Notes under the pieces: generated by a model | The model's database searches: none | What the model saw: only the letters and a program-made list of their open reading frames with translations | What the model was told of the DNA's origin: nothing | Program-made: the position numbers and the translations under genes | NCBI GenBank assembly: GCA_902562425.1 | Contig: CACETF010000003.1 | Span: 123,519 to 187,518, forward strand | Length of the DNA stretch: 64,000 nt | DNA from: Porticoccaceae bacterium | GTDB lineage: Bacteria > Pseudomonadota > Gammaproteobacteria > Pseudomonadales > Porticoccaceae | Direction of reading: 5' to 3' | Part shown: positions 49,370-58,000 of the stretch, piece by piece | How the letters are laid out: every line of letters begins with the position of its first letter | Position numbering within the stretch: position 1 is the first letter of the stretch

Positions 49370-51331
49370 TCAATAACGCTGAGATTGTTCATTATTTGGT
49401 GGCATTGGTCTTTGAGGCTGTCTCCTGCGAAGTTCTTCTTGGTATCGAAATTTTGCTCTAAGAAGGCCGCCAGGATCGTCTGGAATACTTCTCAGTAATT
49501 GCTCTAGTTCTTGCTGTGCCTGCCGAGCTTCAGTACTCTCCTCGGCCTGATTTAATTCATCTTTTATTGTTTGGGCTTGCTCTTGTGATCTCTCAACCTT
49601 ATCTCGCTGGTCTTTGTTTTCGCGATCAGTCTCGTAGGACCCCTCAGAAATCGGATCTTTAGGAGGACTATTTTTTTCTACTGACTTATTGTCAGATTGA
49701 CCTTGCTGTTGATCTTGCAGCTGTTGATCTTGCAGCTGTTGATCTTGCCGCTGTTGACCTTGCTGCTGTTGATCTTGCCGCTGTTGACCTTGCTGCTGTT
49801 GACCTTGCTGCTGTTGACCTTGCTGCTGTTGATCTTGCTGCTGTTGATCTTGGTGCTGTTGATCTTGGTGCTGTTGATCTTGGTGCTGTTGATCTTGCCG
49901 CTGTTGACCTTGCTGTTGACCTTGCTGTTGTTGATCTTGCTGCTGCTCCATGAGATCTTCTAACAATCTTTTGTTAAATAATGCATCCTCAGAATTGGGG
50001 GCGATTTCCAATGATTTAGCATATGTATCTATCGCAGCCTCAAATTCCCCAATGTTTGCTAAACTATTGGCTAAATTATATAGAGTGTCTGCATCAGCAT
50101 CTTTGGAGAGTGCACTAAATTCCTCGACGGCCGACTGATAATCTCCTGCTATATAAGCTGCGCTGGCTCGCCATTGGTCATCCTTAAAAAGTGCTTGAGC
50201 TTCTTTAGCATTTCCGGACTCCAATGCCTTCGCTGCCTGCTGATCTTTTCGTTCCCACAAGTCGTTCCACTCAAAAGCATTGATTGAGAAGGGATATAAA
50301 AAAGGCATCAAAAAAAATGCTACGAGCACTCCCCGTTGAAAAGCGATCATGATGAAGGGGAGAAGCAAGATTATGAGCCAGTATCCTTTATCATTCCAAA
50401 CGTCGAACGAGCGTTCAGTTTCTTGGATTTCATTAGGCATGCTGTTTAGAGTATGCTTGAGTAATAAGTTAATATCATTATTGTCAGACGCCATGGATTG
50501 ATATAAACCACCAGTTTTTTCTGCAAGTTTTTTGAGCGATTCGGGTTCCAATTTTGGTATCAAGATATTTCCCTTCTGATCTTTTAAGAATCCACCATAA
50601 GATAATGGTATCGGCGCTCCTTGTTCTGTTCCGATGCCTAGAATAGACACTCTGAAAAGTCCATTTATATTAACAATAGTCTCGATCGTTGAAAACGCTC
50701 TTCTGTCTACGCCGTCAGTAACCAATAAGATGTCGGCGCGGCTGAGTCCGGCGTTGGTAGTAATTTCTGTAGATATTTCTATAGCCTCTTCAATATTACT
50801 GCCAAGTATTGGCATCATAGTTGGATCGAGGGAGTTTACGAGGTTAATTATAGTTTTTGAATCATCGGTCAGCGGGGATACTAAATGTGCACTCCCTGAG
50901 TAGACCACTAGTGCCGTGAGGCCCTCCTTTCGGAGTTTTAAGATATCAATCAGTTTATATCGAGCTCTCAAAATTCGACTAGGCTTTATGTCCTGGGCGA
51001 GCATTGACGGGGAGAGATCTAGAACGATAATTAAGGCGGAGGTTTTCTTTGCCACTGGCTCGGGGAGCTTTTCCCAAGCAGGACCAGCGAGGGCGGTACA
51101 TGCCAGCACCCAGGCTGTTAGCCATAATAAGAATTGCATTCTTTTTGTGAATCCTGAGGCAACCTCACCACGATCTATTAAATAATTGGCAAGCATTGGG
51201 TCTATAACACCATGCCAACTACCAGAGCCCTTATTTTGTGATTTATACAGTAACCAAATCATGAGGATGGGTAGCAGTCCCAGAAACCAAAAGGGGCGAA
51301 CAAAATGGAAGTCGCCTAGGAACTCATTCAT
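49370..51331 (-). CDS. VWA-TPR protein with a glutamine-rich repeat tail (BatB/BatC fusion)
   Basis: A 653-residue inner-membrane protein. Two TM helices (near residues 14-30 and 65-85) frame the start, then a VWA domain with MIDAS motif DLSPSM (near 103) and TDGVD. A further TM pair is near 315-345, TPR-type repeats near 390-460 (AKEAQALFKDDQWRASAAYI, DTLYNLANSLANIGEFEAAI), then a Gln-rich tail of 15-bp repeats (residues about 465-545) and a charged helix. The domains combine BatB and BatC functions. It overlaps the BatA-like gene by 8 nt. Confidence 0.88.
   Translation of the reverse strand: MNEFLGDFHFVRPFWFLGLLPILMIWLLYKSQNKGSGSWHGVIDPMLANYLIDRGEVASGFTKRMQFLLWLTAWVLACTALAGPAWEKLPEPVAKKTSALIIVLDLSPSMLAQDIKPSRILRARYKLIDILKLRKEGLTALVVYSGSAHLVSPLTDDSKTIINLVNSLDPTMMPILGSNIEEAIEISTEITTNAGLSRADILLVTDGVDRRAFSTIETIVNINGLFRVSILGIGTEQGAPIPLSYGGFLKDQKGNILIPKLEPESLKKLAEKTGGLYQSMASDNNDINLLLKHTLNSMPNEIQETERSFDVWNDKGYWLIILLLPFIMIAFQRGVLVAFFLMPFLYPFSINAFEWNDLWERKDQQAAKALESGNAKEAQALFKDDQWRASAAYIAGDYQSAVEEFSALSKDADADTLYNLANSLANIGEFEAAIDTYAKSLEIAPNSEDALFNKRLLEDLMEQQQDQQQQGQQQGQQRQDQQHQDQQHQDQQHQDQQQQDQQQQGQQQQGQQQQGQQRQDQQQQGQQRQDQQLQDQQLQDQQQGQSDNKSVEKNSPPKDPISEGSYETDRENKDQRDKVERSQEQAQTIKDELNQAEESTEARQAQQELEQLLRSIPDDPGGLLRAKFRYQEELRRRQPQRPMPPNNEQSQRY
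49699..49949 (-). repeat. 15-bp tandem repeat array in the VWA-TPR gene
   Basis: From 49699 to 49932 the plus strand holds thirteen consecutive 15-bp units of the form GATCTTGCTGCTGTT (49711-49905), plus two 12-bp units (49699-49710, 49906-49917) and one more 15-bp unit (49918-49932). Coding units read QQxDQ or QQxGQ. Because 15 and 12 are multiples of three, gain or loss of units keeps the frame. Variants at the third position show the array is not all recent copying. Confidence 0.95.
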
Positions 51332-52316
51332 ATACTCTTAACTTGTTACTCATGAATGTTGCAATAATTGCAAAACAAAACGCAGCACTTAATGGCCAGT
51401 GGTAAAGAGCGAGGGTAGGTCGAATTGTTTCTAACTCTTGCTCTATCGGTTCTATTTCATTGAGATAATTATAGATTGTTGAGAGTTCCGACGGGTTCCG
51501 AGCTCTAAAGTAGGTTCCGCCTGTCGTATCAGCAATTATTGAAAGAGTCTCCTCATCTAAATCAACGGAGGGATTCACTATTCGTTTTCCGAAAAGTCCC
51601 CATTCCTCTTGTTTTTCTGCACCAATACCTACGGTGTGTATTTTTACTTTGGCCTTTGCTGCAAGTTGCGCTGCTTTGAGAGGGTTTATCTCACCGGCAT
51701 TGTTTGAGCCATCGGTGAGTAGTATGAGAACTCGATTATTTGCAGGTCGATCTTGAAGACGCTTGATGGCCAAACCAATTGCGTCTCCTATCGCAGTCCC
51801 CTGACCGGCAAAGCCAATTTGGGCCTCGTTGAGCAATAATTCCATAGTTTTTCTATCAAAAGAAAGAGGGGTTTGCAGATAGGCTCTCTCGCCATACAAA
51901 ATTAACCCAAGTCGATCACCTTTTCGCTTGAGGACGAAATCTCCAACCACAGATTTTACAGCTTCAAGTCGACTTACACTCCGGCCATTGAGATTCATGT
52001 CGTCCTGCTCCATACTTCCTGAGATATCTACTGCTACCAGTATGTCTCTTCCCGAAGTGGGGAGTTCCATAGGCTGCCCAAACCAGACTGGACGGGAAAG
52101 AGCAACTATCGCGCACAACCAGCAAAGGTAAAGAAGCAGTAGAATAAACCACTTGCTCCAGCTCCGTTTCTTGTTATTCAGATTTTTATTAGCTATCTTT
52201 GACAAAAAAGTAGAACGAAGTGCAGGAGTTTGAAGAGGCATGGGACTTTTAACAACTCTGAATATGAGAGGTAGTGGCGCCAGAATGAGTATCCAAGGCC
52301 ATATTAGTGTTATCAT
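51324..52316 (-). CDS. VWA domain protein, BatA-like
   Basis: Membrane-anchored VWA protein (about 330 residues from the ATG at 52316). A TM anchor (MITLIWPWILILAPLPLIFR region) and a second near residue 50 precede the VWA fold. The MIDAS set DISGSM (near 92), the Thr of the TAIGDAIGLA loop and LTDGSNNAGEI is complete, implying metal-dependent ligand binding. The frame extends to ATG 52352, but 52316 overlaps the stop of the upstream gene as ATGA, and matches the family start. A last TM helix lies near the C-terminus. Confidence 0.9.
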   Translation of the reverse strand: MITLIWPWILILAPLPLIFRVVKSPMPLQTPALRSTFLSKIANKNLNNKKRSWSKWFILLLLYLCWLCAIVALSRPVWFGQPMELPTSGRDILVAVDISGSMEQDDMNLNGRSVSRLEAVKSVVGDFVLKRKGDRLGLILYGERAYLQTPLSFDRKTMELLLNEAQIGFAGQGTAIGDAIGLAIKRLQDRPANNRVLILLTDGSNNAGEINPLKAAQLAAKAKVKIHTVGIGAEKQEEWGLFGKRIVNPSVDLDEETLSIIADTTGGTYFRARNPSELSTIYNYLNEIEPIEQELETIRPTLALYHWPLSAAFCFAIIATFMSNKLRVYE

Positions 52317-52813
52317 GTTTCTACCTGCGTTACTTTGTGATTCATGATCCATTCTCTTGAATCTGTCATAATTAGATTACAAAGATCTCTTATGCCCTCG
52401 ATTTCAGCGCCTAATAAGGGGGAATATAAAGCCTGATCCAGCTTTTCTCGATCACAGTTAAACAGACTTGTTTTGGAACAACTTTCTTGCAAAAAGTTCA
52501 AAAATTCGTCTGTCTGCAGACTTGCAGAGTAGGTTTCACCGGTAGCTGAAATTACTGTTCTTCGCAGTAATTCGAGAAAATTTTGAATCCTCTCCTTATC
52601 TCCCTCTAGCGAACAAATCTTGCTGTGTTCAGCCAGCGCTTTTCGTCTGTATTTTAGTGAATCTAAGTAATGTGCCAAAATGTATCCTACGACCACTATT
52701 AACAATATAGAAAGCGCGAGTAAAATCCACCATCCCGGCGCTGGAGGCCAAGGAGATACTGCTGCCGGGAGATGAAGATCTCGTAACTCACTAAGAGGAT
52801 CTGGAGTGTTCAT
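52313..52813 (-). CDS. DUF4381 membrane protein
   Basis: A 166-residue protein with one TM helix near residues 28-50, preceded by LHLPAAVSPWPPAPGWW, the family signature. The cytoplasmic part is helical and acidic-basic mixed. DUF4381 genes sit between DUF58 and BatA-like VWA genes in gammaproteobacterial Bat clusters, which is the main support. Function unknown. Spacing is 30 nt after the DUF58 gene. Confidence 0.88.
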   Translation of the reverse strand: MNTPDPLSELRDLHLPAAVSPWPPAPGWWILLALSILLIVVVGYILAHYLDSLKYRRKALAEHSKICSLEGDKERIQNFLELLRRTVISATGETYSASLQTDEFLNFLQESCSKTSLFNCDREKLDQALYSPLLGAEIEGIRDLCNLIMTDSREWIMNHKVTQVET

Positions 52814-52843
52814 GGATTCTCTCTAATCATATTTTCAAACTTC

Positions 52844-53779
52844 TTACTTTTTTTGCCTACATTGCTTACCAAAGACTCGACCTAAAACTTGCATAATATC
52901 CATAGAGCAATTAAAAGAAATAAGGTCTATTCGCAACTGTTCGCTGGTTTTTTGAAGGTTCTTTACATGCTCCTGATAAGTATTTCTGTATGAATCGCGA
53001 AGAGTTTTACTGCTAGTATTTAGTATAGTTCTTCGGTTCCCGTCAGTAACGGCATAAAATCCTGGGGGCGGCAGCTCTTTTTCCAACGGATCGAAAATAT
53101 GACAAAAGTATACTTTTGAATGTCTTACAAGTTTAAAAAGTAGATGATGGCTATGCTTATCGAAATCCAAAAAATCGCTGACAACAAATAATGTTGAACC
53201 TGGCATCAAGAACCTTTGAGTCTCCTCAAAGATATCAGCTAACGTGAAGCAATCTTGGCGAGGTTTAAGTAATTCAGCGCTTAAGGTATTTAACGATCTA
53301 ATATACGTGAGCACCGAATGGTGACTGCGTCTCGGTTTTATGTTAGCTGTTTTTTCCTGACCAAAAACTATTCCACCGAGTCGATCATTCGATGATAATG
53401 CTGCCCAAGCAAGGGCGGCTGAAACTTCACTTGCCGCAACAGACTTTAGTCGTTGACTACCAAAAAACATGTTTGCTCGCAGATCAGTGATCACAACCAA
53501 AGGTTTCTCCCGCTCCTCAGTATAAATTTTAGTGTATGTATTTTGACTCCGTGCGGTGACTCTCCAGTCTATAGTCCTTATATCGTCGCCTGGTTGATAT
53601 ATACGCACTTCCTCAAAGTCCATTCCACGACCACGTATTCTAGATTTATGAGAACCAGATGTAATTTGCCTTGCTGGAGAATTTGGAAACCCACTTAGTT
53701 CGCGTGCCGCATGCCGAAGTCTTATCATGGACTCGATACTGGCTATTGCCGGATTTTTTGTTTCGTCGGTGACTATCAT
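52844..53779 (-). CDS. DUF58 domain protein
   Basis: About 311 residues, with the DUF58 core RGMDFEEVRIYQPGDDIRTI, DWRVTARSQNTYTKIYTEE and LVVITDLRANMFFGS. It is a cytoplasmic VWA-like protein that always accompanies MoxR ATPases. The frame reaches TTG 53824, overlapping the moxR end by 17 nt; ATG 53779 has a nearby AGAG site and is preferred. Adjacent DUF4381 and moxR genes support the call. Its action is unknown. Confidence 0.9.
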   Translation of the reverse strand: MIVTDETKNPAIASIESMIRLRHAARELSGFPNSPARQITSGSHKSRIRGRGMDFEEVRIYQPGDDIRTIDWRVTARSQNTYTKIYTEEREKPLVVITDLRANMFFGSQRLKSVAASEVSAALAWAALSSNDRLGGIVFGQEKTANIKPRRSHHSVLTYIRSLNTLSAELLKPRQDCFTLADIFEETQRFLMPGSTLFVVSDFLDFDKHSHHLLFKLVRHSKVYFCHIFDPLEKELPPPGFYAVTDGNRRTILNTSSKTLRDSYRNTYQEHVKNLQKTSEQLRIDLISFNCSMDIMQVLGRVFGKQCRQKK

Positions 53780-53807
53780 AATCTCTAAGCTTATTACCAG
53801 AGGAGCT

Positions 53808-54791
53808 TCAAGCCGAGGGTACAACGCGAATCAGTTTTTCCATAACCCGATTTATTGAAATACCTCCAGCTTCAGCCTCAAAACTCAGGATAAGTCGATG
53901 CCTTAAGACATCTTGAGCTACACTGCGGATATCGTCGGGGGAAACAAAATCACGATCATCTAACCAGGCAATAGCTCTGCTACAGCGGTCGAGGGCAATT
54001 GTGGCTCTCGGACTAGCACCATAATCGATCCAATCCCCCAGCTCGCTTGAATACTTGGTTGCCTTTCGAGTGGCTAAGATAATTTGTATTAGATAATTTT
54101 GAACTGGTTCGGCCATGTGAACTCGCATGATCTCCCCTCTGGCTTTTATTAACGATTCTTGATCAATCTTTGGGAATGGAGTATTTGCCGGATTGAGTAC
54201 CTCTTGCCGCGCGATCTCTAAAATTCTGCGCTCCGCATCTGCGGCTGGATAATCCAGTGAGAGTTGCATCAGGAAGCGATCCATCTGCGCCTCCGGCAGA
54301 GGATATGTACCCTCTTGTTCGATAGGATTTTGAGTAGCCATCACCAAGAAGAGATTGGGAAGCTTATATGTTTTCTTGCCGACAGTGATCTGCCGTTCTG
54401 CCATAGCTTCAAGAAGAGCTGATTGAACTTTTGCAGGTGCCCTATTTATCTCGTCAGCAAGGATCAGATTGTGAAATAAGGGGCCTGTCTGAAATTCAAA
54501 GATACCCTCTTGCGGCCTATAAATTTCGCTACCCGTTAGATCGGCTGGTAGCAGGTCGGGAGTAAACTGAACCCTATGAAAGTCTGCATCTAAGCCCTCC
54601 GAAAGAGTTTTAATGGCTTTGGTTTTAGCAAGACCAGGGGCACCCTCGACGAGGATATGTCCATCTGCAAGAAGCGCTAGCAATAGCCGCTCTACGAGCG
54701 CCGTTTGACCAACAATTTTATCAGCGAGCCAATTCTTTAATTCAGTTATCTGCGTTTGCAAGTGATGTAGCCTCCCTACTGGTTTCCCCAC
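53808..54791 (-). CDS. MoxR family AAA+ ATPase
   Basis: A 327-residue AAA+ protein heading the Bat-type operon. Walker A EGAPGLAKTKAIK (near residues 45-57), Walker B LILADEINRAPAKVQSALLEAM, sensor 1 VMATQNPIEQEG, and the MoxR-specific YPLPEAQMDRFLMQL are present. Such ATPases are thought to act as chaperones with the VWA proteins encoded next to them. The start is GTG 54791. A 262-bp gap separates it from divergent gdhB. Confidence 0.95.
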   Translation of the reverse strand: MGKPVGRLHHLQTQITELKNWLADKIVGQTALVERLLLALLADGHILVEGAPGLAKTKAIKTLSEGLDADFHRVQFTPDLLPADLTGSEIYRPQEGIFEFQTGPLFHNLILADEINRAPAKVQSALLEAMAERQITVGKKTYKLPNLFLVMATQNPIEQEGTYPLPEAQMDRFLMQLSLDYPAADAERRILEIARQEVLNPANTPFPKIDQESLIKARGEIMRVHMAEPVQNYLIQIILATRKATKYSSELGDWIDYGASPRATIALDRCSRAIAWLDDRDFVSPDDIRSVAQDVLRHRLILSFEAEAGGISINRVMEKLIRVVPSA

Positions 54792-54920
54792 AATAAAGGC
54801 AAAAAGATAAAATTCATTATGATGCTATATGTAAATCGCATACTAATCGGGTCATTTTGCCGAACACTAGAAAATATTTTACGATGTATATTGATCATGG
54901 TAAACGGTATATAGTTGCAG

Positions 54921-54996
54921 TGATGTCACGTATATCTCGAGTTTGTATATCTTCAACTTGCACCTTAAGGGACATTACCTCAATGTTGTGACATCA
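54921..54996. promoter_or_regulatory. Paired 9-bp inverted repeat before gdhB
   Basis: TGATGTCAC (54921-54929) and its exact reverse complement GTGACATCA (54988-54996) lie 67 bp apart centre to centre in the divergent moxR-gdhB gap. Each arm includes a near-palindrome (TGATGTCA / TGACATCA). The spacing suits binding of a regulator at two sites on about the same DNA face; an RNA stem with a 58-nt loop is the alternative. No regulator is identified. Confidence 0.4.
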
Positions 54997-55053
54997 GTCT
55001 AGTGACTATGCTAGTAAAAATACCAAAGCGCAGACAAATGATAAAAGGTAGCT

Positions 55054-58000
55054 ATGAATCTGGAAACAAACAAAAACAATAAGCAACATTTACTTCAGGC
55101 GTTGAGTGCACTTTCCCAGCAGCATTTAGAGATGTCGGAGGTCTCTCTTTTCGATCAGTTCGCATGTTATGCGATCCAACAATACCTAGATAAAGATTAT
55201 CTCAATCGGCCCCTGGAAACAATATTCTGGAATCTTTATGGACTTTTCCGGGTTGTGTCTAATTCTGAACCATACTCATTAACGAATGAGTCCATGTGCT
55301 TTGGGCGCTTACGTGTATTTAATCCCAGGATTCATCTTGACGGTTGGGAATGTGCCCAAACAGTTATTCTTATCAACTGTCCCGACCGACCTTTTTTAGT
55401 GGACTCTTTGAGAATTGGTTTGAATTCTGAGATCCCAATAATTCACTCTCTGAAGAGTAGTCCTATTTGGGTTCTTCGTAATGATAAGGGCATCGCTACT
55501 GGATTCAGTGGTGCACAGATTACCAATGGACACTCTGAAGCTCTCATTGCTATAGAAATTCAAGCGCTAGATGACTCCAGACTTAAGTCATTAAAACTCA
55601 GGTTGACAAAAATATTGAGTGATGTCGATCTTGTTGTTTCAAATCATTCAACAATGAGGAGTCGATTAGCGGCCGAAATAACAAGATTGAAAACACTTGC
55701 GCCGCCGCATGAAAATTTGAGTGAGGACATTGAATTTTTAAACTGGATGCTTGATGGAGCTTTTGTATTTTTGGGCGTGATTGCCTTTGAGTTGAAGAAC
55801 AAGGATGGCATCGATTACCTCTGTGAAGAACCAGATAGCCGAAATGGTTTATTCAAAGGAGGGCATCACCCAACAAAGGAGCAAGCAGTAGACCAATTAG
55901 ATGACGATTCGCTGCAATTTTATCAAAGCTCCGGGCCGGTGATACACGCAAGGTCTTCACGTCGTTCTCACATACATCGAAATAACTATTCCAACTATGT
56001 TGTTATAAAGAGATTTGATGAGAGTGGGCTTGTCATTGGAGAAACGCGTTTTATGGGACTGCATACTTCCCAATTTCATAGATACAGTACTGATCGGATA
56101 CCGATATTAAGGAAGCGGATCGATGCGTTGCTCGAGGATTCGGGATTGATTTGTGGGAGCCATGATTACAAGGGGTTGGTCGCCATCGCAGATGCTTTTC
56201 CTCGGGAAGAATTATTACAAATGCCCAGGCAACAGTTGCTTGAGGTCTTAATGGGGGTTTTGCATGGTCAACAGCGAAACGCTAGTTTAGTTTTCGTGCA
56301 CAGAGATATATTTAAAAAGTTCCTGAGCTGCTTCGTTTTTATTCCTAGAATTTCTTTCAACTCTGAGGTAAGAGCAAAAATTCAGCGCGCATTTGAGCAT
56401 TATCTGGGTGCGGATGAGAGTAATTTTGTCAGTTTTTTTGTTCCTGAATCCACTCTCGTCAGGGTGTATTTGCTCATACCGACCGTTCCAGGCCAGTTTT
56501 TGAAAGTGGACGTAGCAGTGTTTGAAGCGTTAGTTCAGAGAATAGTTTCGGACTGGCGTGAAGAATTCAAGCTCGTTACAAGAAACGAATTTAATAATCA
56601 GAGATCTTCCTCAATTATTAGGGGTTTTTCTGAAGGATTCTCCATTACTTATAGAGAACTTTATTCACCGGCTGAGGCATTACGAGACATTAGCTTTTTG
56701 GAACGTCTCATTGAGTTGGATGATTTGGTTGTTGATACAGGATCGTTAGCTGATAAAGATGGACCTCATTTAAAGTTGTTTCATCGCGAAACGCCCCTGC
56801 CACTCTCAGATCTTGTCCCAATACTTGAGAATATGGGTTTGAGGGTGCTTTTAGAGCGTCCTCATGAAATTAAGCATCTTGATGAGGGGATTTTTTGGAA
56901 ACAGGACCTCTTACTTGGAATTGATTCAGAGCGTGATTTGGCAGAGGTTGGGGATGAAGTCAGACTGGCCCTCACGGCAGTATGGGCCTGTAAATGTGAG
57001 AATGATCGTTTTAATCGTTTGGTGGTAACTTCAGGACTAGATTGGCGAAGTATTTCTTTATTTAGAGCTTACTCCCGTTACCTAAAGCAGCTTCGGATAC
57101 CTTTTAGTCAAGAATTTATTGCAGAAACTCTTATAAAACATCAAGCATTGTGTGCACAGTTTAAAGATTTGTTTAGCACGATGTTGGATCCAGCAATGGA
57201 GCATGAGCAAAATTCTGAAACGATCAATTTTTTGACCGATTCGATTTATAAAAACATTGAAGCGGTGGAGGATATAAATGAGGATAGTGTTTTGCGGGCC
57301 TTTCATTGCCTGATATGTGCCACTCTGCGAACTAATTTTTTTCAAACATCTGGAGGAGAGCATGCGCCATATATCTCCCTAAAGCTAGCAACATCCAAAA
57401 TACAATATGCTCCTGAACCTCGCCCAGAAATTGAGTTCTTTGTTTATTCCCCCGAATTTGAGGGAGTGCATCTTAGAGAAGGAAAAGTGTCTAGAGGAGG
57501 GCTAAGGTGGTCAGATCGCCTAGAAGATTATCGCACCGAAATTCTCGGCCTTTTGAAGGCCCAAAAAGTGAAAAACGCCTTGATAGTGCCCTCTGGAGCA
57601 AAAGGTGGGTTTGTAGTGAAAGACTTGCGACAGAGGGGAGGGCTCGACGCTAGAAGGGAAAAAGGCATTAGCATATATAAACTATACATCAGAGCGCTAT
57701 TGGATATTACCGATAACCGTAAAGGCGATCAAATACTATCACCACTCGGCCTTCGTAGAAGAGATGGGGATGATCCTTATCTTGCTGTTGCGGCTGATAA
57801 AGGCACTACAGATTTTTCGGATATAGCAAATGGCTTGGCTCAGAAGGGTGAATATTGGTTGGGTGATGCTTTCGCATCAGGCGGGTCTAATGGCTATGAT
57901 CACAAGGCGATGGGTATTACTGCGAGGGGCGCATGGGTCGCCATTGAAAGACATTTCCGAGAAATCGGAATGGATATTCTCACTGATCAATTCGATGTTA

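Noticed and set aside
49699..49949. Regular repeats considered as a CRISPR array
   Set aside because: Units are 15 bp and directly adjacent with no unique spacers, and they are in frame within a coding gene.
49697..49963. A Leu-rich open frame of 88 residues on the plus strand
   Set aside because: It is the antisense of the CAA/CAG-type glutamine repeat in the VWA-TPR gene; Leu and Ile come from the repeat alone and no ribosome-binding site exists.
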